Source: an uncultured Alphaproteobacteria bacterium (lineage in GTDB: Bacteria > Pseudomonadota > Alphaproteobacteria > Puniceispirillales > UBA1172). From it: a stretch of DNA of 64,000 bases. The notes beneath the pieces were generated by a model, which did not search any database, was not told the origin of the DNA, and worked only from the letters and a program-made list of their open reading frames with translations. Where the stretch lies: the NCBI GenBank assembly GCA_958431225.1, contig OY288107.1, forward strand, positions 186,001 through 250,000, given 5' to 3'. Shown piece after piece: positions 52,293-60,973 of the stretch. The translations under genes were made by a program, and so were the position numbers. Every line of letters begins with the position of its first letter. Within the stretch, counting starts at the first letter, position 1.

Positions 52293-52925
52293 ATGACTAT
52301 AAAAAAGCCGCCATCACCGCTCACGGATGCAACATATGAGCCATTCCGAAAGGGTGGAATTCTGCATCGGATTCATAATAAAGGTTATGGCTTTGCCCAG
52401 TTCAATCCGGGCAAAGGTAGACGCACACGTTTTGCCCCTTTTTATGATATTTCAGGAAATCCGATTCCATCACTTTATGCGACTTCAACCTTGCCGTCGG
52501 CTATCCATGAGACGATTTTCCATGATATTCCTGTTAACGATAAAGAGAAAATAATTCGTGGGCAGAATATTCTGAACCACATTCACGCAAAGTTTCGGGT
52601 TAAGCGCACACTTAATCTTGTAGGGTTGAGAAATCCTCCACTCAATAAATGGGGCATTAAGCAGACTGAGCTTATTGGCTCTGATGCGGAATTATACCAT
52701 AAAACTGCACTTTGGGCGGCGGCAATTTATAATAATTTTCCTGAGGCAGACGGATTGATTTGGACTTCCCGGCAATGCGACCCAGATGATGCTATGTTGT
52801 TTTTTGGCGGGCGCGTTAATGAGGATGATTTTGAACTGATTTCATCACGTGATGGGGCGGATAAATCCTTTAAGAGGGATGTGCGTCAAGAAGGCAAAAA
52901 GCGCGGCATCACAATTACTACCTGA
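52293..52925 (+). CDS. RES-domain toxin, copy B
   Basis: 210 residues from ATG 52293. Same motif order as copy A: LHRIH, FNPGKGRRTRFAPFYD, SLYATSTLPSAIHETIFHD, LIWTSRQCDPDDAMLFFGGR. The C-terminus is shorter (ends RGITITT) and differs from copy A. The catalytic Arg, Glu and Ser positions are all kept, so it should be active if translated. Confidence 0.85.
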   Translation: MTIKKPPSPLTDATYEPFRKGGILHRIHNKGYGFAQFNPGKGRRTRFAPFYDISGNPIPSLYATSTLPSAIHETIFHDIPVNDKEKIIRGQNILNHIHAKFRVKRTLNLVGLRNPPLNKWGIKQTELIGSDAELYHKTALWAAAIYNNFPEADGLIWTSRQCDPDDAMLFFGGRVNEDDFELISSRDGADKSFKRDVRQEGKKRGITITT

Positions 52926-52952
52926 TTGTTTGGGTTGGCTCGCTTGCTACCG

Positions 52953-53129
52953 CCCTCCCCTCCAACAATGCCGCAATTCGCTTTCCGATGCGCTCGGCGG
53001 CGGCTTCGGCGTCGGTGTTGCTTGCGTGGGTGTAGCGCATGGTCATTTCAATTTTGCGGTGACCGAGCAGTTTTGAGACAACCGGAATATCTACGCCCCG
53101 CCGCACCGCCTGTGTTGCAAAACTATGGC
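52953..53129 (-). pseudogene. 3' fragment of int1, second in the right module
   Basis: Third occurrence of the same integrase end, again truncated inside the HxxR motif (53129). VVSKLLGHRKIEM is preserved; GIGIP is RGVDIP here. It lies between toxin B and the promoter of antitoxin C. Confidence 0.8.
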
Positions 53130-53184
53130 ATTGAAGTGGGCGGATGTTGCGGCTTGAGGGGGGCATAAAATATGGTTGCGGGTA

Positions 53185-53213
53185 TTGACACAACATGATA
53201 TTCTCCGCATATT
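53185..53213 (+). promoter_or_regulatory. Promoter of toxin-antitoxin copy C
   Basis: TTGACA (53185-53190), a 17-nt spacer and CATATT (53208-53213); AAAGGAG before the ATG at 53256. Confidence 0.65.
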
Positions 53214-53255
53214 GTGTAGTAGAAATGCGGTTAAATTTGGGAAAGGAGATGAGAT

Positions 53256-53795
53256 ATGGCTGTGAGCAAGAAAAAAAACCCTGTGCCTTCTGAATCAATT
53301 TTTGTTTCGCAGGGTTCCAAACGGCACCATGACAGAACGATTCATGGAAGAGATGGTCGTGTTGGAGTGGAGTCTTTTGCAGGACGGCGTCAAGATACCA
53401 TTCCTACCCCCCTTCCTAAAAAGGGTGATGTTTATCTTCGGATTGCACGAAAAAACGCTGAGTTACGCGCGACATATTTGCAAACCACTGAGCTCTATAC
53501 GGCTGAAGATATTCAAGGGCCAAGCACCGAGTGGAAACACGAAGGGCGGGTTTTTGCTATTCAGCATGATGGAAAAGATATGTTCCCGGCTTTCCAGTTT
53601 GCCGATGGGCAGCCCTTGCCGATTATCAAAAAAATCTTGGAGGTACTGCCCGACTATTTGAGCCCATGGCAGACAGCCTTTTGGTTTGAATCGGGTAATG
53701 GCTGGTTGGGCGGAAAAACCCCACGAGAATGCCTTAAAAACGAAAGCAAGGTCATTGACGCTGCTGAGCATTTAGGCAATTCAGTAGTTGGTTAA
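53256..53795 (+). CDS. MbcA/ParS/Xre-type antitoxin, copy C
   Basis: 179 residues, intact and close to copies A and B (RKNAELRATYLQTTELYTAEDIQ is a mix of both). The toxin-binding domain has LPDYLSPWQTAFWF where the others have LPEDMSPW. It overlaps the toxin frame by 8 nt if the toxin starts at the TTG, unlike copies A and B, where the toxin has its own ATG after the stop. Confidence 0.8.
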   Translation: MAVSKKKNPVPSESIFVSQGSKRHHDRTIHGRDGRVGVESFAGRRQDTIPTPLPKKGDVYLRIARKNAELRATYLQTTELYTAEDIQGPSTEWKHEGRVFAIQHDGKDMFPAFQFADGQPLPIIKKILEVLPDYLSPWQTAFWFESGNGWLGGKTPRECLKNESKVIDAAEHLGNSVVG

Positions 53796-54435
53796 TCAGA
53801 CTATAAAAGAACCACCACGCGCGCTCACGGAGGTGGAATATAAGACACTCCCAAAGGGTGCAACTCTGCATCGGGTTCATCGTATGGATCATGGCTTTGC
53901 CGAGTTTAATAAAGGTAAAGGTGATGCCACACGCTTCGCCCCTTTTTATGATTCTTCAGGAAAGATAGTTCCATCGCTTTACGCGACTTCAACTTTGCAG
54001 GCAGCTATTCATGAGACGATTTTCCATGATATTCGCGCTGACACCGAAAAGAAATACAAAACAATTCCCATAGAAAAAGTTGATGATCGGATGCATTCAG
54101 AGCTTCGGACTATGCGTGCAATTAAGCTTGTAGAATTGAGAAATCCGCTACTCAATAATTGGGGCATTGAGCAGGTCCAACTTATCGGCTCCCCTTCGGA
54201 ACTATACCATAAGACTGCTCGATGGGCGGCGGCAATTTACAATAATTTTCCGCAAGCAGAAGGATTGATTTGGACATCTCGGCAATGCGACCCTGATGAT
54301 GCTATTTTGTTTTTTGGCGGGCGCGTTGATGAGGCTGATTTTGAACTGATTTCATCACGTGATGGGCAGGACGCTACCTTTGTAGATGATGTTGAACAAG
54401 AAGGCGCAATTCGGGGCATCGTTATTATTGAATGA
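53788..54435 (+). CDS. RES-domain toxin, copy C, with altered start codon
   Basis: 215 residues from a TTG at 53788. At the place where copies A and B have the ATG, this copy reads CAG, so only the TTG inside the antitoxin end remains. The protein is the most diverged (ALTEVEYKTLPKGATLHRVHR, FNKGKGDATRFAPFYD) but keeps SLYATSTLQAAIHETIFHD and LIWTSRQCDPDDAILFFGGR. The family's Arg, Glu and Ser are present, so the fold is probably functional but translation may be reduced. Confidence 0.8.
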   Translation: MVNQTIKEPPRALTEVEYKTLPKGATLHRVHRMDHGFAEFNKGKGDATRFAPFYDSSGKIVPSLYATSTLQAAIHETIFHDIRADTEKKYKTIPIEKVDDRMHSELRTMRAIKLVELRNPLLNNWGIEQVQLIGSPSELYHKTARWAAAIYNNFPQAEGLIWTSRQCDPDDAILFFGGRVDEADFELISSRDGQDATFVDDVEQEGAIRGIVIIE

Positions 54436-54666
54436 TGCTACTTAGCAGATTGTTGCTAGTGGAGGTGGCTAAGCATGCCAGCCCCCAACCATCATCTCCG
54501 TATTGCGAATAATGGATTCATGCGTTGGCTCGCAACACTGCGGGCAGGTTTTCAAAATTCACGTTTTCAAGATGCCATATCGGAGTTCCATAAAGGGCGT
54601 TGATTTCTTTTTCAATCTCAGGGTTAAGTTCGGTGAATCTTATCTTTCCCCTTTGTTTGGGTTATC

Positions 54667-55911
54667 TCACCTGCAACCGCCCCCCTCCAAAAATGCCGCG
54701 ATTTGCTTGCCGATGCGCTCGGCGGCGGCTTCTGCGTCGGTGTTGCTTGCGTGGGTGTAGCGCATGGTCATTTCAATTTTGCGGTGACCGAGCAGTTTTG
54801 ATACAACCGGAATCCCAACGCCCTGCCGCACCGCCTGTGTTGCAAAACTATGGCGCAGATCGTGGAGTCTCACATCGCGCATATTGAGTTTTCTGCGGAG
54901 TATGATCCAGAATTCAAGAAGTAGCTCATACCAGCTCTGTGCCGCCTTGCCTCCCGAATGGGGAAACACGTAAAGGCTGTCACTCGGTCTACGTTCGCGC
55001 AGGCTTTTCAGAAGTTCAATGGCGTCTTCGCTGAGCCAGACCGTCCTTGCCCCGGTTTTGCTGTCCTCAAGGTGGAACCTATCCTCACCAACCTCACTCC
55101 AGCGCAAGCCCACAATTTCTCCCGCACGGCATCCCGTAAGCAGAAGCAGTTTTATGGCATTGGCATAATACCGCCTTTTTTCCGCAGAATACCGCCCGTT
55201 TTTTGCAGAATGCCACCTGTTGCTTGCAGTATGCCACTCGTTTTCTACATAATATCGTTTGTTTTCTGCAATAATATTGAGAGTCTTGAGTAGCAGGGCG
55301 CGCTCCTCGTCGCTCAGGAATCTGTTCATCTTCCGCTTGGGATTTCTCTCAATGTTATAAGTGTGATTTGTCTTTATCAGCCCCGCCTTAACTGCATGAT
55401 TTAGAATTGCTCCCAGCACTTCAAGGGTGCGGTTTGCCCCGCCAGGATAGTCGCGGCTATAATGATTGAACCATTTCAGCACCACGGATTTGGTAATTTC
55501 ATCCAGCCGCAATCTCCCGAATGCGGGAAGCAATTGCTTGTCCAGCGCAAGCCGGTTACGGGCATGGCTACTGGGCTTGATGAATTTCTCCCGCTGGGGC
55601 ATCCATACATCATTGGCATAATCGGCGAATAGAGGTTTTTGCGTTTTTGCTCGCGCCTTGCCCGCCTTGATGTCTTCATTGAACCGCATAGCGATGCTTC
55701 GTGCGCTCTCTATGGAAATCAGTTGCGGGTCGCCAATCGTTGTGCGCTTTTGCTTGTACGTATTATAATCTTTATAGATGTGCATATACCGCTTGGTGCC
55801 GTTGGCGCGGACGCGCAGGGCAAAATGTGGGGTCGTTTCATCCCACACCCAGATGTCGCTGTTTGCGGGTTTCATGTCGCGGACGCGAGCACGGGTTAGT
55901 TTGATTTTCAT
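54667..55911 (-). CDS. Tyrosine recombinase/integrase 1, right module
   Basis: 414 residues, intact and close to the left copy, with the same catalytic residues (TGCRAGEIVG, HDLRHSF, LLGHRK, MRYTH) and the same five heptad repeats (55169-55273), though the repeat residues differ (WHSAKNG in place of WYSAEGG). The C-terminal end differs from the left copy after AAFLEG. It overlaps the recombinase 2 stop by 4 nt. The 231 bp between toxin C and its stop hold no supported gene: a minus frame shares FTELNPE with the sequence after the left integrase 1 and may be a gene remnant. Confidence 0.9.
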   Translation of the reverse strand: MKIKLTRARVRDMKPANSDIWVWDETTPHFALRVRANGTKRYMHIYKDYNTYKQKRTTIGDPQLISIESARSIAMRFNEDIKAGKARAKTQKPLFADYANDVWMPQREKFIKPSSHARNRLALDKQLLPAFGRLRLDEITKSVVLKWFNHYSRDYPGGANRTLEVLGAILNHAVKAGLIKTNHTYNIERNPKRKMNRFLSDEERALLLKTLNIIAENKRYYVENEWHTASNRWHSAKNGRYSAEKRRYYANAIKLLLLTGCRAGEIVGLRWSEVGEDRFHLEDSKTGARTVWLSEDAIELLKSLRERRPSDSLYVFPHSGGKAAQSWYELLLEFWIILRRKLNMRDVRLHDLRHSFATQAVRQGVGIPVVSKLLGHRKIEMTMRYTHASNTDAEAAAERIGKQIAAFLEGGGCR

Positions 55912-57034
55912 TCCGTTCTCCTCGTTCTTTTTGTCATAGATTTCGCCACCTTATTGACCGCACTATGCATGGTGGCGTCATCAAGGTGGGCGTAACGCAA
56001 GGTGGTTTCGGCATCAACATGACCGAGCAGCATCCCGATGACGCGCAAATTCTCGCCACTGCGGAGCGCTATGCTGGCGTAGTTGTGGCGCAGATCGTGG
56101 AGTCTTACATCACTGATTCCAACTTCGGCTCGGATCCTGTGCCAGAAAGTATTAAATATTCCCGCGTTAGGTTGCTTGTTTTTTGATGCAAACACCCATT
56201 GGGACTTGTTACATTTTGAGAGTTCAGCCAGCAGCTTCCGTGCTGGCGTTGAAAGAAACACGGTCTTAGGGCCGGTTTTGCTGTCGGGCAGATAAAGATT
56301 ACTATCTATGTAATAGTCCCATTTGAGACTAAGTAACTCGCCCCCGCGGCACCCGGTGAGAGTCATAAACCGAATAAATGCCGTCTGCATCGGGTAAGCG
56401 CGGGCTTCCCTTTTCAGCACCGCGCCCAACCGCGCCATTTCATCATTAGTGAGAAATCGCTCTTTGGGTTTGGTCTTGTAACGTCGAATGCCCCGAGCCG
56501 GATTACTCCCCTCCTCAATATAGCCGAGGTCTTCGGCAGTCCGCATAATGCCGGACAGAATAGGCAAACAGCGATTAGCCGAGCCCGGCGTTTTGGCAAG
56601 CCCCAAAAACCAATCCTCAACATCGCTACGGGTGATGCTCCCAATGGCTTTCCCTTTGAAATAGGGCTGTATTTTCTGCGTAAAGTTAATGCGGCAGGTG
56701 CGCATGGTGATGGGCTTCCAGAGCCGCCCGCGATAATAAAACGAAACTTCTGCCACAACCTCAAACGGCGTGTTGGAATCGTGCTTGGTGTTGCCAAAAG
56801 CAGCAAGCCGCGCCTCAACAAGAGAACGGGCTTCGCACAGAGACATCGCGCCCGCATCACCGATTGTTTCAAAAAAATCTCGCCGCTGCAGTAGGATTGC
56901 ACACGATAAGATTTTCTACCCGAAGGCCACACAATAAGATAGAAACCAGTGAGGTCTCGGTCATGGATTTTATAGGACTTCTTGCGAGATTTAGCACTCG
57001 CAACGAGAATAGGCGTAATAAGTCGAATCGGCAT
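55908..57034 (-). pseudogene. Tyrosine recombinase/integrase 2, right module, frameshifted
   Basis: Starts like the left copy (MPIRLITPILVASAK) but loses frame after about 51 codons: near 56878 the left sequence AAAATCCTCGCC reads AAAATCTCGCC, a 1-nt deletion. The rest, from MSLCEARSLVEA (56846), is intact and keeps HDLRHNY, LLGHVD and LRYAH, so an N-terminally truncated protein lacking the arm-binding domain could be made from the internal ATG. Otherwise highly similar to the left copy. Confidence 0.85.
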
Positions 57035-57289
57035 CTCTCTCTCCTTTCCCTGAGATCGTTTGCCGATTCACTTTCAAAACTCTCCTCTTAATGTTTTTGC
57101 AATTTTGGTTCTATTTTGACGATAGCTTGCCTCATCGCTGAAAACAGCGAGGTCGTTTTAGGCGGTGATGAGGACAATAATGCCGCAACCCCCAGCAAAG
57201 AGGAAAAAATCCTAGTGTTTGGAGCTTGCGGAACATTAGATATAGTTCCCAAAAATAATGCGATGGGGGAACAAATGAGACAGTTAATT

Positions 57290-57673
57290 TTACCAGCGAT
57301 CTCTGTTGTGAATATTGTGAGGCAAATAGTGCTTTGCTGGGTCGGTGACATCACAGCTACTTCGGTTTATATCTTCCCACCTTTGCTGCTCTTTCCACTC
57401 CACGGGGCTTAAAGGGCGACCACCAATAGCATAGCCAAAGGTCAAGAAACCTGCACCAAATGCAATCACAAACATAATACCGCTTACCAATTCCGAATGT
57501 GGCTCGAAGCAAAGCCCAAGTACCAAAGATGCCACAAAAATGATTGCAGGCCTTTTCACGCGGTCCAAATACGGGCGCGCATACCATTCCGCTTTGAACT
57601 TGGCTATTTCCTCGTCCCGCTTCGCGCGCTTTGCTTTGGCGTTTTGTATCATTTTCTTGAACATAATCGCCAT
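57290..57673 (-). CDS. Small membrane protein
   Basis: 127 residues. A basic, helical N-terminus (KAKRAKRDEEIAKFKAEW) is followed by two hydrophobic segments, AIIFVASLVLGLCF and VSGIMFVIAFGAGFLTFGYAI, and a soluble C-terminal tail of about 40 residues ending DRW. Likely inner membrane with both ends on the same side. First gene after the right module. Family not recognised. Confidence 0.55.
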   Translation of the reverse strand: MAIMFKKMIQNAKAKRAKRDEEIAKFKAEWYARPYLDRVKRPAIIFVASLVLGLCFEPHSELVSGIMFVIAFGAGFLTFGYAIGGRPLSPVEWKEQQRWEDINRSSCDVTDPAKHYLPHNIHNRDRW

Positions 57674-57718
57674 TCTACCTCACAACCCAATCTACTTCAA
57701 CACTAAAGGAGAAAACCT

Positions 57719-57826
57719 ATGAGAAATAAACTGCAATGGATTTTGCCTGACCACTTAGCGGGGTTTGATGCGCGGGCGCGAGCGAAGCCAACCAAAAAGG
57801 CGCAGTGGTGCATCAAGAAAAAATGA
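57719..57826 (+). CDS. Short ORF of 35 codons with a good ribosome binding site
   Basis: Starts MRNKLQWILPDH and ends WCIKKK. AAAGGAG (57705-57711) is 7 nt before the ATG. Basic and with no family; it is divergent from the membrane protein gene at 57673. The start signal is the only support. Confidence 0.35.
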   Translation: MRNKLQWILPDHLAGFDARARAKPTKKAQWCIKKK

Positions 57827-57928
57827 TAGACGCCACATCCAACCAAATAGCACACAACATCGTAGCTATGGCAGAAAAATTGAAATTGGGGTATAGTTGC
57901 GCGTGGTTTTGAATATGGAGGTATTTTT

Positions 57929-59233
57929 ATGGGAAAAATAATGGAATGGTTGAAAAATAATTGGCTTGTTGCTGGCATCGCTGTGTTGTTGGTTGCGGCA
58001 CTGACGATTTTTGTTGTGATTATTATGAGTTGGGGCGGTGCTGTTAGTCTTGAAGGGAAAACTAGTGTTGGCGACCTATTGCGAACCCTCATTCTTTGCG
58101 TAGGTGGCATCGGTGCGGCGATTGGCTTGGGTATTGCCATTAAAAGGCAAGAAACATTTTCGCATCAAGGCTTTAATGATAGATTAGGGCGGGGCGTTGA
58201 ATCGCTAGCTAGTGATAATGTTGTTATTCGTAGTGCTGGGGTTCGTGTTTTAATAGATTTGATTGATAGTGCGAGCGATAAGCAAAAATCAATTATTGCA
58301 AATATCATTTATGATTTTTTTCGTGATAAGTTAAAAATTCAATATGATGATAATAATGAGCCTTTACCTGTGCCCGAAAAGGCAAGTCACCAAGATGCGC
58401 AAAATGCACTGGACTTTCTCATTAACTTGACTTTAGAAGAGCGAGAAAAACTATTTCAAAAACAAATCTTTGGCGGCCTCTTAAATTTTAGGAATCTAGA
58501 TTTTAGTAATCTATCTATTGTTGATAAAGCAGTAAAGAACGTAGATTTTTCCAATTCTCATATAGTTGATTTTATGTTCTATGGTGTCAATTTTGAAAAC
58601 GTTGAATTTTGTAATGCTAAAATTAGAAATTCTGATTTTCAGTATGGAAGTATAGTTGATTCTAAGTTTGCTTCCTCTGTTATTCAGGATTCAGATTTTA
58701 TCGGCATTACTATTGAGGACGCAGATTTTTCTGATATTGAAATAATAAACACTGAATTTAGTTTAGTACAATTTATCGGGGGGCGTTTTTGGGGCAAAAA
58801 CAAAATTAAGGTTTCATCACGAAATGGATTGCCCGAGTTTATTTGCACTGAACTTAGATACACAGAGTTTGATTTTTCTGATAAATCTTATCCGGATACT
58901 TTTTTTAATTTATGTTATTATGCCGAAGGTCAGCGACCACGTAATTTGGATAAAAGTCGAGAATATAAACTCACTATGGGTGGAGGTGATATAGATGGAG
59001 TTGGCTTCTTTGTTAAATCGGATGAACCTTGGTCAGGGCAATCCATGCGCGAGCGGGTTGCGGTGGAACTTGCTACAATAAAATTAGAAATTGCTGAAGA
59101 TCGTCGGGCGACGATAGCACACCCTATAGATGCATCTGCCGAAGATATTATTGAAGCCGACAAAAAAGTGTCAGCGGCTAAAAAGGAATTGCAAGCCGCC
59201 CAAGAGTGCCTTAAGAAATTTCAAACCCCCTAG
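57929..59233 (+). CDS. Membrane-anchored pentapeptide-repeat-like protein 1
   Basis: 434 residues. Two N-terminal transmembrane segments (WLVAGIAVLLVAALTIFVVI and LRTLILCVGGIGAAIGLGIAI), then a conserved cytoplasmic-type segment (FNDRLGRGVESLASDNVVI), a helical stretch (QKSIIANIIYDFFRD), about 14 repeats of five residues with F or I in the core (VKNVDFSNSHIVDF, SDFQYGSIVDSKF) forming a right-handed quadrilateral helix, and a C-terminal coiled coil (ADKKVSAAKKELQAAQECL). GGAGG precedes the ATG. It is paralogous to the next gene, 15 nt downstream, so the pair is an operon. Function unknown; similar proteins are found throughout proteobacteria without a proven role. Confidence 0.7.
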   Translation: MGKIMEWLKNNWLVAGIAVLLVAALTIFVVIIMSWGGAVSLEGKTSVGDLLRTLILCVGGIGAAIGLGIAIKRQETFSHQGFNDRLGRGVESLASDNVVIRSAGVRVLIDLIDSASDKQKSIIANIIYDFFRDKLKIQYDDNNEPLPVPEKASHQDAQNALDFLINLTLEEREKLFQKQIFGGLLNFRNLDFSNLSIVDKAVKNVDFSNSHIVDFMFYGVNFENVEFCNAKIRNSDFQYGSIVDSKFASSVIQDSDFIGITIEDADFSDIEIINTEFSLVQFIGGRFWGKNKIKVSSRNGLPEFICTELRYTEFDFSDKSYPDTFFNLCYYAEGQRPRNLDKSREYKLTMGGGDIDGVGFFVKSDEPWSGQSMRERVAVELATIKLEIAEDRRATIAHPIDASAEDIIEADKKVSAAKKELQAAQECLKKFQTP

Positions 59234-59248
59234 GAGTATATCCCCGCC

Positions 59249-60775
59249 ATGATAGAAAAAATCTACAATACTATAAAGCAGTGGCTTGTTGTGCGATGGT
59301 GCACGAAATGGGTTGCGTGGTGCTTTCGTTGGCTGTGTTTTATTGCACGGTCGAGTTGGCGTTTCTTTATAAAGCACATTTTGGATCGCCTTCTTATTTC
59401 CATCATCTTTGTTGGTGGTGTTATCATGCTGGCGTTGGCTGTGAGATTATTTTGGAAGGTGCGTCCAATCTGGTGGGACGGCTCAGAGTTAAAGAATCCA
59501 TACGACCATTTGCAGCCTCTAATTTGGTCTATCGGCGGCGTCGGTGCGGCGATTGGTTTGTGGTTTGCGAATCAAAGGCAGAAAACATCTTCAGAACAAG
59601 TGCAGGTGCAAGTAGATCAAAGTTTTAATGATAAACTAGGGCGGGGCGTTGAGTTACTGGCGGATGAAAAAAACGTGGTCATGCGCTGTGCTGGACTTCA
59701 GGTTTTGGAAGATTTGGCTGATAACGCTAATGGTAGACAAAGAGCGATTGTATTAAATATCATCTATAACTTTTTCCGTGATAATGCGAAAGCAAATATG
59801 GAAGATGGGAATGAACCTCGCTTTAGGGCCCGAGAAGATACCACTCAGGATTTGCAGGATGCGCTAGATATACTTATCAACTTATCTCTAAATGACCGTA
59901 AAAAGTTACTTCCAAAACGGCTCGTTGCGGGTCGGTTGAATTTTTGCAAGCTAGATTTTAGTCATTTAGTTTTTGCTAACAAAACGCTAGAAAATATTAA
60001 TTTTTCACAAGCCATAATGGAAAAGGCTAATTTTTTTCACGCTACAATTAAAGATGTTAATTTTACGCACGCTATAATTAACGAGGTTGAATTTACGTAC
60101 GCTATAATTGAAAATGTTGATTTTACGTACGCTATAATTAAAGAATCGGATTTCGGACATGGAAACGAGCATGGAATCATAGTTAGTTCTTATTTCATTT
60201 CTACCACTATTGAGAATTCAACATTTTCCTACGTGACAATTGAAAATGCAAATTTTAGCGATGTTGAAATAATGAACACTACATTTAATTCGGTGGAATT
60301 TATGGGTGGAATTTTGGGGAGCAAGAAAAAAATGAAAATTTCATCACAAGATGACTTGCCAGAGTTCTTTTGCACGGAGTTTGGGTACACAGAATTTGAT
60401 TTTGCTAATAAAACTAATTCAAGTGATTTTTTTGAATCATGTTATTGTCGGAAAGGTCTGCATTTACCTTTTCTGAATGACGGTGAGAAATATGAGCACA
60501 TATTGGGCAGGGGGTATGTTTTCATCGACGGTAGTTCTTGGCCAGGGGAAAATGTGCCGAAGCGAATTGAAGTGGGAATCACTAGGCGTAAATTACAAAA
60601 TCGCAGAGATTTGTTGCAAATTTCAGAGCATTCAGCAGAGATGTTTGGCGACTCTGATAAGCGTGTCAGAAAATTAAAGGATGAAGTGGAAGATCTTGAA
60701 GAGAAATTGCGCGCCGCCGAAGCAGATCTTGAAAGCGATACAAAAAAACATAATCCTAAAACCAAAAACCCATAG
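59249..60775 (+). CDS. Membrane-anchored pentapeptide-repeat-like protein 2
   Basis: 508 residues, paralogue of the preceding gene with the same plan: two transmembrane segments (LLISIIFVGGVIMLALAVRLF; LIWSIGGVGAAIGLWFA), FNDKLGRGVELLADEKNVV, a pentapeptide region and a C-terminal coiled coil (RKLKDEVEDLEEKLRAAEADL). In the repeat region DNA units of 30 bp are tandem (60038, 60068, 60098, 60128), giving ten-residue steps of the type THAIINEVEF. The N-terminus has an additional aromatic, basic stretch (WLVVRWCTKWVAWCFRW) before the first helix. Confidence 0.7.
   Translation: MIEKIYNTIKQWLVVRWCTKWVAWCFRWLCFIARSSWRFFIKHILDRLLISIIFVGGVIMLALAVRLFWKVRPIWWDGSELKNPYDHLQPLIWSIGGVGAAIGLWFANQRQKTSSEQVQVQVDQSFNDKLGRGVELLADEKNVVMRCAGLQVLEDLADNANGRQRAIVLNIIYNFFRDNAKANMEDGNEPRFRAREDTTQDLQDALDILINLSLNDRKKLLPKRLVAGRLNFCKLDFSHLVFANKTLENINFSQAIMEKANFFHATIKDVNFTHAIINEVEFTYAIIENVDFTYAIIKESDFGHGNEHGIIVSSYFISTTIENSTFSYVTIENANFSDVEIMNTTFNSVEFMGGILGSKKKMKISSQDDLPEFFCTEFGYTEFDFANKTNSSDFFESCYCRKGLHLPFLNDGEKYEHILGRGYVFIDGSSWPGENVPKRIEVGITRRKLQNRRDLLQISEHSAEMFGDSDKRVRKLKDEVEDLEEKLRAAEADLESDTKKHNPKTKNP
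60038..60157. repeat. Four 30-bp tandem repeats inside the second pentapeptide gene
   Basis: Units at 60038, 60068, 60098 and 60128 share ACGCTATAATTRAMG-type starts and a TTTACG end. They encode ten-residue repeats and suggest recent expansion of the pentapeptide region. Confidence 0.75.
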
Positions 60776-60865
60776 GAATCGCGCACCATAACAGAAGAAA
60801 ACCCCAATACCACTCTCTTAGCGGCAGGAGCAAAAGCAAGTGTACGCGATGACAACAGCTGATGA

Positions 60866-60973
60866 TTAGTTTGCATCCCTTCTCCCGATGCTCAAAACCT
60901 CATCCCCTACCCCCTTGGCGTCTATATCCCCTGGGGTGTAGCGGTCGAAGGTTTCTATTCCTAGTAGGTGGGG
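60866..60973 (-). other. In-frame open tail after the RTX gene stop
   Basis: Directly after the TAA of the RTX gene, the same frame stays open for 35 codons: HLLGIETFDRYTPGDIDAKG, then GDEVLSIGRRDAN before the next TAA. The first part resembles the relic at 49962-50094. This suggests that the RTX protein once had this tail, or that it is a shared genomic element. No start codon of its own. Confidence 0.4.

Larger units (their letters stand above)
50215..57257. repeat. Right copy of the large direct repeat module
   Basis: Homologous to 3959-9375 in the same orientation. Differences: a third minisatellite unit, a duplicated integrase-fragment/toxin-antitoxin unit (second unit from about 52953), an intact small basic protein, and a frameshifted second recombinase. 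Similarity ends at about 57257 after AACATTAGAT. The start is sharp at 50215. Confidence 0.85.
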
